58,915 bases of DNA from an uncultured Ruminococcus sp. (GTDB lineage Bacteria > Bacillota > Clostridia > Oscillospirales > Acutalibacteraceae), in NCBI GenBank assembly GCA_902802795.1, contig CADCNI010000008.1, forward strand, positions 1-58,915. The letters are read 5' to 3'. Below the pieces are notes generated by a model. The model did not search any database. It was given only the letters and a program-made list of their open reading frames with translations, and had not been told where the DNA came from. The position numbers were made by a program, and so were the translations under genes. Positions 39,684-48,143 of the stretch are shown one piece after another. The stretch's first letter is position 1. The number at the start of each line of letters is the position of its first letter.

Positions 39684-40967
39684 ATGAAGTCAAATGTATT
39701 AGTTTTCCCCGCAGGAGAAATCAACTCCGTCGAGCTGCATGACGCGTTGTCGAATAATGTGAATATCGAGGTTTTTGGCGCTTCATCCAAAGAAAGGCAT
39801 GGCTCTTATGTTTTTAAAAACTACCGTGGAGGACTGCCTTTGATAACGGACGATAGCTTTATTGCGGCATTGAATCAATTGATAAAAGAATGGCATATTG
39901 ATTTTATTTTTCCCACACATGATACGGTTTCCCTGTTTCTTGCAAAGAAGCAGAGTGAGATTCATGCAAAGGTGATAGTCGCTGATATTTACACGGCTGA
40001 GGTTTGCAGAAGCAAAAAAAAGACGTATCAATTATTTAAAGAATACGGCTTCTGCCCGGAACAATATGAAAATTTCAATCATCTGCCTTGTTTCATTAAG
40101 CCAGATGACGGGCAGGGTGCGGTTGGCGCAAAGATCATTCACTCGGCGCACGATATTCCTGAGAACTTTGATTTTGAGGAATATGTTATTATGGAATTAC
40201 TTCCAGGTGACGAAATGACCGTTGACTGCCTTACTGATTATCATGGAAATTTGTGTGCGGTTCTCCCTCGTAAAAGACTGCGATTATTCAGTGGAGTAAG
40301 TGTGGCGGGTGTAAACGTCAAGTGTGATGAAGAAGTGAAAGGCATTGCTGAGAGTATCAATTCCAGATTGAAGTTTTTTGGTCTGTGGTATTTTCAGATT
40401 AAAAGGGATTATAACGGGAAGTATAAACTGCTTGAAATATCTACACGATGTGCAGGAACAATGTGCCTCTCAAGGGCACGGGGAATCAATCTGCCTTTGT
40501 TGAGTGTATATACAGCGCAGGGGAAGGATATTTCAGTGTTTGAAAATCCCTATACGGTTGTGATGGACAGAACCCTTATCTCCCGGTATAAGATGGATTA
40601 TGACTATTCTACTGTTTACATTGATTATGATGATACCGTTGTAAGTGGTGAATATACTATTCCGTCTGTCATCCGATATTTGTATCAATGTAAGAATCAA
40701 CATAAGAAGATCATACTGATTACTCGCCATAACGAAGATCATGAAGATGAGTTATATCAGAGTTTATATCAGCATTGTATTTTTCCGGCCTTGTTTGATC
40801 AGATTATTTCTTTATCATTTAAACAAGAAAAGGTCGATTTTATTGACCCTTTAGGCGCAATATTTATTGATAATTCATTTGCCGAGAGAAAAAAAGTGTT
40901 TGATAAATATGCAATCCCGGTATTTGATGTCGAAGGGATTGAGGTATTATTGGACTGGAGAGAATAG
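39684..40967 (+). CDS. ATP-grasp ligase fused to HAD-like domain
   Basis: A 427-residue two-domain protein. Residues about 1-290 are ATP-grasp: LVFPAGEINSVELHDAL, FIFPTHDTVSLFLAKK, FIKPDDGQGAVGAKII (about 116-131), VIMELLPGDEMTVDCL, and KLLEISTRCAGTM for metal. Residues about 312-427 form a small HAD-like domain with VYIDYDDTVVSG (Asp-x-Asp nucleophile motif), ILITRHNEDH and AIFIDNSFAERKK. The fusion suggests one partner ligates and the other removes or makes a phosphorylated intermediate. GGAGAAAG precedes the ATG. Neighbours on both sides are DegT-type proteins. Confidence 0.85.
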   Translation: MKSNVLVFPAGEINSVELHDALSNNVNIEVFGASSKERHGSYVFKNYRGGLPLITDDSFIAALNQLIKEWHIDFIFPTHDTVSLFLAKKQSEIHAKVIVADIYTAEVCRSKKKTYQLFKEYGFCPEQYENFNHLPCFIKPDDGQGAVGAKIIHSAHDIPENFDFEEYVIMELLPGDEMTVDCLTDYHGNLCAVLPRKRLRLFSGVSVAGVNVKCDEEVKGIAESINSRLKFFGLWYFQIKRDYNGKYKLLEISTRCAGTMCLSRARGINLPLLSVYTAQGKDISVFENPYTVVMDRTLISRYKMDYDYSTVYIDYDDTVVSGEYTIPSVIRYLYQCKNQHKKIILITRHNEDHEDELYQSLYQHCIFPALFDQIISLSFKQEKVDFIDPLGAIFIDNSFAERKKVFDKYAIPVFDVEGIEVLLDWRE

Positions 40968-40979
40968 GGAGGATTCATA

Positions 40980-42086
40980 ATGAATCAGATTCTTGTGACA
41001 AAATCATCTATGCCGGACCTGAACGAGTATATGGAAGAAATCAGCTCAATGTGGGATACCCATTGGCTTACCAACATGGGGCCGAAGCATAAGAAATTTC
41101 AGGAAGAATTATGCTCCTATATGGGGGTTGAAAATATTGATCTGCTGACGAATGGTCACATGGCACTTGAATTGACTCTTCAGGCGCTTGATCTGCATGG
41201 GGAAGTGATTACGACGCCTTTTACTTTTGCGTCTACCACGCATGCGATCGTCAGAAATGGGTTGGAACCCGTCTTTTGCGATATTGATCCCTTTAATTAT
41301 ACTATGGATACGAAAAAACTTGAAACCCTTATTACGGACCGGACGTGTGCCATTATGCCGGTTCATGTTTACGGGAATATTTGCCATGTAGAGGAAATTG
41401 AACGTATCGCCCGTAAATATGAATTGAAGGTTATTTATGATGCGGCCCATACCTTTGGAGAAACATATAAAGGAAAGGGAATTGGCACTTTTGGCGATGC
41501 GTCCTGTTTTAGTTTTCATGCTACAAAAGTATTTAATACCATTGAAGGCGGCGCCGTATGCTTTAAAGATAAAAAGCTGGGGGAAGCACTGTATGAATTA
41601 AAGAATTTTGGCATTCATGGTCCGGAGGAAGTTAGTGCCGTTGGCGCTAATGCGAAAATGAACGAATTCTGTGCGGCAATGGGAATCTGCAATTTAAGAC
41701 ATCTGGATGAGGAAATTGAAAAGAGAAAGAAAGTGGTAGAAAGATATCGCGCACATCTTGAAGGGATTGAGGGATTGCGGCTGAATTCTATTGATCCGGA
41801 TGTAAAATATAATTATGCCTATTTTCCGGTGGTATTTGAAGAGAGGATTTTTGGATCCACCCGCTCAGAAGTATTTGATGCTTTGGCGGAACAGGGAATA
41901 GGCGCCAGAAAATATTTTTATCCGTTGACCAATACTTTTTCTGCTTTCCACGGCAAATATGATGTAATGAAGACGCCTGTGGCTCTATCTGTTTCAAAGC
42001 GTGTACTGACTCTTCCGTTATATGCCGATCTAGCATTTGAAGATGTTGACAGGATATGTGAGATTATTTTGAGTTGTAAGAAGTAA
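40980..42086 (+). CDS. DegT/DnrJ/EryC1/StrS sugar aminotransferase
   Basis: A 368-residue PLP-dependent aminotransferase, expected to aminate a keto-sugar nucleotide. Motifs: GVENIDLLTNGHMALEL, ITTPFTFASTTHAIV, VIYDAAHTFGETYKG (Asp for PLP), SFHATKVFNTIEGGA (Schiff-base Lys, residue about 184) and GANAKMNEFCAAMG. Length is normal. GGGAGG is upstream of the ATG and it starts 12 bases after the ATP-grasp/HAD gene. It is the last gene of module 1. Confidence 0.93.
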   Translation: MNQILVTKSSMPDLNEYMEEISSMWDTHWLTNMGPKHKKFQEELCSYMGVENIDLLTNGHMALELTLQALDLHGEVITTPFTFASTTHAIVRNGLEPVFCDIDPFNYTMDTKKLETLITDRTCAIMPVHVYGNICHVEEIERIARKYELKVIYDAAHTFGETYKGKGIGTFGDASCFSFHATKVFNTIEGGAVCFKDKKLGEALYELKNFGIHGPEEVSAVGANAKMNEFCAAMGICNLRHLDEEIEKRKKVVERYRAHLEGIEGLRLNSIDPDVKYNYAYFPVVFEERIFGSTRSEVFDALAEQGIGARKYFYPLTNTFSAFHGKYDVMKTPVALSVSKRVLTLPLYADLAFEDVDRICEIILSCKK

Positions 42087-42383
42087 TGCGGCGTTGTAAT
42101 TTGGGAGAGATATTAGTAGCGAAAAGGATTGGATGTCCAATTATTTAGCCGGCCATACAACATTCCGTTTTAATTTGTTGTTTGTGTCTAAGGAACCGAT
42201 TGCAGATATGCCGATTATAAGGATAGAAACGGTAGATTATTTAAATCGTAATATTTCCAATGACAAGTTATCAAAATGAAGCATTGGATCAAATCACTTC
42301 ACAAGAACTGCCGATTTTGGTCAAGAAAAATATCTGTACGTATAAAAAGTTTAAAAAATCATTTCAAATAAGAGGAAAATATG

Positions 42384-42434
42384 TTCAATTTAGCTTGACT
42401 TTTTTTAATACTACTATTATAATATACTAAGTAT
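42384..42434 (+). promoter_or_regulatory. EPS promoter P2
   Basis: TTGACT (42395-42400), a 17-base spacer, TATAAT (42418-42423), then the perfect palindrome ATACT-A-AGTAT. About 45 of 51 positions are identical to P1. Confidence 0.9.
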
Positions 42435-42807
42435 TTTGGCGTGTACTTGAATAATACGATGGTTATAAGAAGTATAGCCTCTTTTTTAACAAACGAATAT
42501 AGAATGTACTTGTTTTTCATATATAAACTGATCATTCGCAAATTTGAGTTGATACGTACAATATTCATCAGATTATTTCAATTCCAATTTCACTGGAATT
42601 ATGATGATGGAAAAATGGATGGGGATAATAACAAAGTGCTGGATGATTTTTTTTATTTTCTGTTTGCAGGAAATAGAAAAAAAGAGCATTACTCGATATA
42701 GATTTAATATGCCTCACGCTTTTTTGTGTGTTTGGACTACACTTAGCTGCTTTATTTTTTGGTTAAGATTTTTTGTTTTTTGCTTTTCCATCCACTATCC
42801 ACAACTT

Positions 42808-42893
42808 AAGCACTCCCCCAGTCAGCTACGCTGACAGCCCCCTCAAAGAGGGAGCCATTTTTCGCCTCCCTCTCTGAGGGAGGTGGCAATTCT
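42808..42893. repeat. Palindromic interspersed repeat
   Basis: CACTCCCCCAGTCAGCTACG, with the GTCAGC/GCTGAC hairpin, is followed by CCCTCAAAGAGGGAGCC and an inverted CCTCCCTCTCTGAGGGAGG. Similar CCCTC/GAGGG palindromic repeats are frequent between genes in gut Clostridia. Confidence 0.6.
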
Positions 42894-42957
42894 TGGTGCT
42901 GGTGAAAGCCAGAACGGAGTGGAAGAGATTGAAATATTTTAAGAAAGAAGAACGGAA

Positions 42958-44037
42958 ATGTCGAAAGCAAGAGTAGAACTTGATAATAAAACAATATTGG
43001 TAACCGGCAGCCCCGGGTTTATTGGAGCAAATCTGGTAATAAGATTGCTCACTGAGATGAAAAGTGGCACTGTAATATCTTTCGACTCGATGAATCATTA
43101 TTACGATCCCGCGCTTAAGGAATACAGGCTTAAATTAATTGAGAACGCAGCCAAGGATTCTCAGGTTACACATATGTTTATCCGTGGTAACCTTGCTGAT
43201 AAGGAACTAGTTGATGAAGTTTTTGAAAAGTATAGACCATCCATTGTGGTTAACCTGGCGGCTCAAGCGGGCGTCAGATATTCAATTGATCATCCACAGG
43301 AATATATTAATTCGAACATTATAGGTTTTTTCAATATTTTGGAGGCGTGCAGGTGGAATCCGGTGAAGCATCTTGTTTATGCATCTAGCAGTTCTGTCTA
43401 CGGTGGAAATGAGAAAGTGCCGTTTAGCACCGATGATAAGGTGGACAATCCCGTGTCACTTTATGCGGCTACAAAGAAGAGCAATGAGCTTCTTGCTTAT
43501 AGTTATAGTAAACTTTATAATATTCCGTCTACAGGACTACGCTTCTTTACGGTGTATGGTCCTGCCGGCAGACCGGACATGTTCTACTTCTCGGCTACAA
43601 AGAAATTGAGTGAAGGCGATAAGATAAAGATTTTCAACTATGGAAATTGCAAGAGAGATTTTACCTACATTGATGACATAGTTGAAGGAATAGTGAGAGT
43701 AATGAGTGGTGCTCCGGAAAAGAAGAACGGTGAAGATGGACTTCCCGTGCCCCCTTATTCTATCTACAACATCGGTGGAGGTCAGCCAGTGAATTTGCTG
43801 GAGTACGTATCGGTTTTACAAGAAGAATTGGTTAGGGCAAAAGTTCTTTCCACTGACTACAATTTTGAAGCCCACAGGGAATTGGTTGGCATGCAACCAG
43901 GTGACGTTCCCGTTACCTATGCGGACACCATTGCCCTGGAACGAGATTTTGGCTTTACGCCAACAACAGATATACGACATGGTCTCAGGGCCTTTGCCGA
44001 TTGGTACAAGAAATATTATGGAGTGGAAAATCAATAA
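42958..44037 (+). CDS. NAD-dependent epimerase, UDP-glucuronate 4-epimerase-like
   Basis: A 359-residue extended SDR sugar-nucleotide epimerase. The NAD loop is TGSPGFIGANL (residues about 16-26), then SFDSMNHYYDP, NLAAQAGVRYSIDHP, the catalytic SSSSVYGG and YAATKKSNE (YxxxK), and RFFTVYGPAGRPDMFYF. The AGVRYSI and GPxGRPDM motifs are those of UDP-glucuronate 4-epimerases, making UDP-galacturonate, but related activities are possible. The start follows AAGAAAGAAG. Stand-alone module 2 behind P2. Confidence 0.9.
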   Translation: MSKARVELDNKTILVTGSPGFIGANLVIRLLTEMKSGTVISFDSMNHYYDPALKEYRLKLIENAAKDSQVTHMFIRGNLADKELVDEVFEKYRPSIVVNLAAQAGVRYSIDHPQEYINSNIIGFFNILEACRWNPVKHLVYASSSSVYGGNEKVPFSTDDKVDNPVSLYAATKKSNELLAYSYSKLYNIPSTGLRFFTVYGPAGRPDMFYFSATKKLSEGDKIKIFNYGNCKRDFTYIDDIVEGIVRVMSGAPEKKNGEDGLPVPPYSIYNIGGGQPVNLLEYVSVLQEELVRAKVLSTDYNFEAHRELVGMQPGDVPVTYADTIALERDFGFTPTTDIRHGLRAFADWYKKYYGVENQ

Positions 44038-44575
44038 TAAGATAAGCCCTTTCTAGGATATAGATAAAGGCATCTTTCTCCGGATTCTTTGAAAGAGCCT
44101 GAAGGCTTAAAGGAACAACTTATATCCTTCTTGTGTTATTGTTGGCAGTGGTGAGAAAAGCAGTAGAACTATAAAATTGTTAGCAAGATTGTTACAACAA
44201 GGTGCAAAAAGGAAAGTATTGATTTTATTTTTCAACATAGCTAATGGATATGTGTGTTGTGCGAAGGTCTATATGAGAGATAGTGTATGTAGAAAGTATC
44301 GAAAAGTCGTTTTATTTGACAGTTAAATTATGTTGAATTTGGCTTGACTTTTATTTATAGTAATATTATAATGTACTAAGTATTTTTGTATGTGGTGTTT
44401 TCAGTATTGCTATAAAATATCACACAGTGAAGAATATTCAACTGAATGATACCATGTTTTTACTGTGAAATAGTTGTTTTGTATAGATAAATGATAATAA
44501 AAATAGATTTTTAACGAGCGTTAACCCTTATCATTGATTTAATGGTTATAAGCGAATAATTTGGAGGGGTTTATT
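44038..44575 (+). other. Module junction with promoter P3
   Basis: A 540-base gap. Around 44137-44320 a frame (VIVGSGEKSSRTIKLLARLL...) looks like gene relic. P3 lies at 44333-44383. TATTGCTATAAAAT at about 44406 resembles a MITE right end. No other gene is seen; the leader to the next gene is about 190 bases. Confidence 0.55.
44333..44383 (+). promoter_or_regulatory. EPS promoter P3
   Basis: TTGACT (44344-44349), a 17-base spacer, TATAAT (44367-44372), then GTACT-A-AGTAT. It aligns with P1 and P2 without gaps and drives module 3 (44576-57618). Confidence 0.9.
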
Positions 44576-45715
44576 GTGGCTGAGAAAAAATTGAATATTG
44601 CCATGCTCGGCCATAAGCATATGTTATCACGTGAAGGTGGCATTGAAATTGTAGTTTGTGAATTGGCTACGAGAATGGCTGCAAAAGGCCATCATGTGAT
44701 TTGCTACGACAGAAGTTCCTCTCATGTGAGCGGTGAGACATTGGATGATAGAAGAGAGTACAAAGGAGTCAAAATTGTGCCAGTATGGACGTTGGAACGA
44801 AGGGGATTTGCCGCCTTTTCGAGCAGTATTTCCGCCGCATGGGAAGCCGCATTCAGCAAGGCTGATGTTGTCCATTTTCATGCAGAGGGTCCTGCCGCTA
44901 TGTGCTGGTTGCCTAAATTGAAGGGGAAAAAAGTAATTGTAACAATACATGGATTGGATTGGCAAAGGGAAAAATGGCATGGGTTGGCATCTAAATACAT
45001 TAAATTTGGCGAAAGGCAAGCCGTAAAACGAGCCGATGAAATTATTGTATTGTCGCATGGCGTACAGGAATATTTTCAGAAGGAATACAATCGTAAGACG
45101 GTTTACATTCCCAATGGTGTGAATACTCCTGAGAGACGAAAGGCTGTGGAGATAAAGGAAAAATGGGGCTTGACGAAGGATTCCTATGTTCTCTTTTTAG
45201 GTCGTATTGTTCCGGAGAAGGGGCTCAGGTATCTTATCGAATCGTGGAAAGGAATCAAGACTGATAAGAAGCTTGTGATTGCCGGTGGTTCATCTGATAC
45301 ACAAGTCTTTATGAATGAATTAAAGGCTATGGTTGGAAATACTGTTGATGATAATGTTTTATTTACAGGTTTTCAGCAGGGGAGGATTCTTGAAGAATTA
45401 TATAGTAACGCATATGTTTATACGCTCCCATCTGATCTTGAGGGTATGCCGCTGAGTCTGCTTGAGGCCATGAGTTATGGTAATTGCTGTGTTGTGAGTG
45501 ATATTCCGGAATGCGCTGATGTCGTTGAAGATAAGGCGGTTGTGTTTCCGAAAGGAAATGTAGATGAGCTGAGAAGTGTCATACAAACATTACTTGATGA
45601 CCCGCAAAAGGTTCAGGAGTATAAAGATAGTGCAGCAGACTACATAACTCACAAGTACAACTGGGATGCTGTGGTTGAAGAGACGTTAATGCTTTATCGG
45701 AGATGTAATAGATGA
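44576..45715 (+). CDS. Family 4 glycosyltransferase
   Basis: A 379-residue retaining GT-B enzyme. N-terminal acceptor half: IAMLGHKHMLSREGGIEIVV and GHHVICYDRSSSHVSG; then VVHFHAEGPAAMCWLP and VTIHGLDWQREKWHG. C-terminal donor half: VLFLGRIVPEKGLRYLIE and the E-x7-E region SDLEGMPLSLLEAMSYG. The opening resembles rhamnosyl- or GlcNAc-type transferases that act early in polysaccharide assembly. GTG at 44576 follows GGAGGGG. First gene of module 3; the next gene overlaps its stop by four bases. Confidence 0.93.
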   Translation: MAEKKLNIAMLGHKHMLSREGGIEIVVCELATRMAAKGHHVICYDRSSSHVSGETLDDRREYKGVKIVPVWTLERRGFAAFSSSISAAWEAAFSKADVVHFHAEGPAAMCWLPKLKGKKVIVTIHGLDWQREKWHGLASKYIKFGERQAVKRADEIIVLSHGVQEYFQKEYNRKTVYIPNGVNTPERRKAVEIKEKWGLTKDSYVLFLGRIVPEKGLRYLIESWKGIKTDKKLVIAGGSSDTQVFMNELKAMVGNTVDDNVLFTGFQQGRILEELYSNAYVYTLPSDLEGMPLSLLEAMSYGNCCVVSDIPECADVVEDKAVVFPKGNVDELRSVIQTLLDDPQKVQEYKDSAADYITHKYNWDAVVEETLMLYRRCNR

Positions 45716-46920
45716 AACTATTGATGGTTAATAAGTTTTTGTTTCCAAACGGGGGATCCGAGACTTATATATTCAAATTAGGCGATTATCTTAAAAGGCA
45801 GGGACATGAGGTTCAGTATTTTGGTATGGAGCATGAGGGACGCATTGTAGGAAATCGTCTGGATGCTTATACAAGTAATATGGATTTTCACGGTGGATCG
45901 AAGTTTTCAAAGATTACGTATCCGATAAAAACAATATACAACATTGAAGCGAGGAAAAAAATCAGATTAGTTTTGGATGATTTCCAGCCCGATGTGGTAC
46001 ATCTCAACAACTTTACTTATCAAATTACGCCGTCTGTGATTCTGGAGATTGTGAAGTGGAGAAAACAGACAGGGAGGGTGTGTCGTATTGTCTTTACGGC
46101 TCATGATTATAATCTTATCTGTCCTAATCACATGCTAAATAATCCTAATAACCATAGCAATTGTGAAAAATGCCTTGGAGGACATTTCGAGAATTGCGCA
46201 AAAGGCAAATGTATTCATGGTTCTACGGTTAAGAGCCTGATCGGAACAGCAGAAGGTTTCTTCTGGAATTGGAAAGGCACATACAAATATATTGACACAG
46301 TGATTTGCTGTTCGCATTTTATGAAAACCAAGATGGACACTAGTCCCTTTTTTAAAGGAAAAACTGTTGTGCTTCATAATTTCATTGATAAGGTCGAATG
46401 GCAGAACATTGAAAAAAAAGACTATGTTCTTTATTTTGGGCGTTTTTCTGAGGAAAAAGGCATCGGTACGCTAATCGATGTTTGCAGGCAGCTTCCGTAT
46501 ATTAACTTTATCTTTGCCGGTACTGGTCCCCTGGAGAAAAAAATTAATGGGGTATCCAATATTAAGAATGTTGGTTTTAAAACTGGATTTGAACTGGAAC
46601 AGTTAATTAGGGAAGCACGTTTTTCTATCTATCCGTCTGAATGGTATGAAAATTGTCCGTTTTCAGTTATGGAAAGTCAGATGTTTGGGACGCCGGTTCT
46701 GGGAGCTGATATTGGTGGTATTCCTGAACTGATTCAAGTTGATAAGACGGGAGAATTGTTTAAAGCTGGAGATAAAACTGATCTGAAAATAAAAATAGAA
46801 AATATGTGGAACAATGAAGAAAAAACAGAGAAATATTGTCAAAATTGTAAAACAATTCGTTTTGACAATATTTCTCAATACTACGACAAAATTGTGAAGC
46901 AATATGAAGGGAAGAACTGA
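45712..46920 (+). CDS. Family 4 glycosyltransferase
   Basis: A 402-residue GT-B enzyme. Start MKLLMVNKFLFPNGGSETY, then GHEVQYFGM, PDVVHLNNFTYQITPSV and a Cys-rich insert (CPNHMLNNP, CEKCLGG, CAKGKC; residues about 140-168) found in a subset of GT4 proteins and possibly binding zinc. Donor site: YVLYFGRFSEEKGIGTLI, then WYENCPFSVMESQMFGTPVL. It overlaps the previous gene by four bases (ATGA), so translation is coupled. Confidence 0.93.
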   Translation: MKLLMVNKFLFPNGGSETYIFKLGDYLKRQGHEVQYFGMEHEGRIVGNRLDAYTSNMDFHGGSKFSKITYPIKTIYNIEARKKIRLVLDDFQPDVVHLNNFTYQITPSVILEIVKWRKQTGRVCRIVFTAHDYNLICPNHMLNNPNNHSNCEKCLGGHFENCAKGKCIHGSTVKSLIGTAEGFFWNWKGTYKYIDTVICCSHFMKTKMDTSPFFKGKTVVLHNFIDKVEWQNIEKKDYVLYFGRFSEEKGIGTLIDVCRQLPYINFIFAGTGPLEKKINGVSNIKNVGFKTGFELEQLIREARFSIYPSEWYENCPFSVMESQMFGTPVLGADIGGIPELIQVDKTGELFKAGDKTDLKIKIENMWNNEEKTEKYCQNCKTIRFDNISQYYDKIVKQYEGKN

Positions 46921-46921
46921 A

Positions 46922-48112
46922 ATGGCATCTAATGAGAAGAAATTAAACGGTACTGTGATTGTAACATATCGCTGTAACGCTCGATGCTCCATGTGCAATC
47001 GATACAAAGCCCCTTCAAAGCCGGAAGAGGAAATCAGCATTGAAACGATAAAAAAGCTGCCAAAAATGTATTTTACCAATATTACTGGTGGTGAGCCTTT
47101 CATAAGGACAGACCTCCCTGATATAGTGCGTGAGTTGTATAAACTATCCGACCGCATCGTTATTTCGACAAATGGTTTTTTTACAGATCGTATTGTCGCG
47201 CTTGCCAAGGAATTCCCTCGGATTGGGATAAGAATCAGTATTGAGGGGCTTGAACAGACTAATAATGAGATTAGAGGCTTGGAGAATGGTTATCAGCGTG
47301 GATATCAGACATTAAAAACCCTTCGGGAAATGGGAATGAAAGATGTTGGCTTTGGTATGACAGTTCAGGATAGGAATGCGCCTGACCTTGTACCTCTTTA
47401 TGATATTTCTGATGAGATGGGAATGGAGTTTGCCACTGCTTCTCTTCACAACAGCTTCTATTTTGTAGAGGCCAAGAATATCATTCACGATCGTCCCATG
47501 GTTGCAGAGAACTTTGAGCAGCTTATTAACAAGCTGCTCCAGTCCAAGTCTCCGAAGAAGTGGTTCCGCGCTTATTTTAACCATGGGCTTATCAATTATA
47601 TTTACGGTCAGCCGCGTCTTCTTCCGTGCGATATGTCTTTTGATACGTTTTTTATCGACCCGTATGGTGATGTGATGCCCTGTAATGGTACAAAGGATAA
47701 AGAAGTGATGGGCAACTTAAATAGCCAGACGTGGGATGAACTATGGAATAGTCCGGAAGCTGAAAAGGTTCGGACGAAGGTCAGGCACTGTGACAGACAG
47801 TGCTGGATGATTGGCAGCGTAAGTCCCGCTATGCACAAATACATCTGGAAACCAGGCTGGTGGGTTGTAAAACATAAGGTGAAGGGACTGTTTACCGGTC
47901 ATCCTTACTCGATGTATGAAAATAAGATTTGCTGCGATTATCGAGACGGAAAGGTGACAAAGGAATATTTGGATACATGTTCAACATGTGATTTGAAGGC
48001 AGTTGTTAATAACGGTCTTTCTGAGGCCAGCAAAGCACAACTCATCGGTAAAACTGGAGAAGAAATTGTCGATAATGATATTAAAGAACAGATGCAAACC
48101 ACAGATAAGTGA
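46922..48112 (+). CDS. Radical SAM/SPASM protein of the polysaccharide locus
   Basis: A 396-residue radical SAM enzyme. The cluster motif CNARCSMC lies at residues 18-25, with NITGGEPFIRTD about 30 residues later and ISTNGFF. The C-terminal SPASM/twitch-like part has LLPCDMSFDTFFIDPYGDVMPCNGT, then CDRQCW, CCDY and CSTCDLK, enough cysteines for an auxiliary cluster. Relatives occur in O-antigen-type clusters. The substrate is unknown; a sugar-nucleotide or lipid-linked sugar dehydrogenase or epimerase is possible. It starts two bases after the GT4 stop, with AAGGGAAG upstream. Confidence 0.9.
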   Translation: MASNEKKLNGTVIVTYRCNARCSMCNRYKAPSKPEEEISIETIKKLPKMYFTNITGGEPFIRTDLPDIVRELYKLSDRIVISTNGFFTDRIVALAKEFPRIGIRISIEGLEQTNNEIRGLENGYQRGYQTLKTLREMGMKDVGFGMTVQDRNAPDLVPLYDISDEMGMEFATASLHNSFYFVEAKNIIHDRPMVAENFEQLINKLLQSKSPKKWFRAYFNHGLINYIYGQPRLLPCDMSFDTFFIDPYGDVMPCNGTKDKEVMGNLNSQTWDELWNSPEAEKVRTKVRHCDRQCWMIGSVSPAMHKYIWKPGWWVVKHKVKGLFTGHPYSMYENKICCDYRDGKVTKEYLDTCSTCDLKAVVNNGLSEASKAQLIGKTGEEIVDNDIKEQMQTTDK

Positions 48113-48143
48113 TAGGGGATAGAAGGGAAAGTATGAACAAATT

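Larger units (their letters stand above)
42087..42957 (+). other. Module junction: decayed sequence, P2 and a palindromic repeat
   Basis: An 870-base gap. From 42114 to 42279 a frame (KDWMSNYLAGHTTFRFNLLF...) looks like a relic of a larger protein. Promoter P2 lies at 42384-42434, followed by about 370 bases of very AT-rich DNA without a credible gene. A palindromic repeat occupies about 42808-42893. The leader from P2 to the epimerase would be about 530 bases. Confidence 0.6.

Noticed and set aside
42441-42701. Membrane-like protein frame after P2
   Set aside because: The sequence is extremely AT-rich with Phe/Ile/Lys bias, no ribosome site and no recognisable family; it is treated as leader or decayed DNA.
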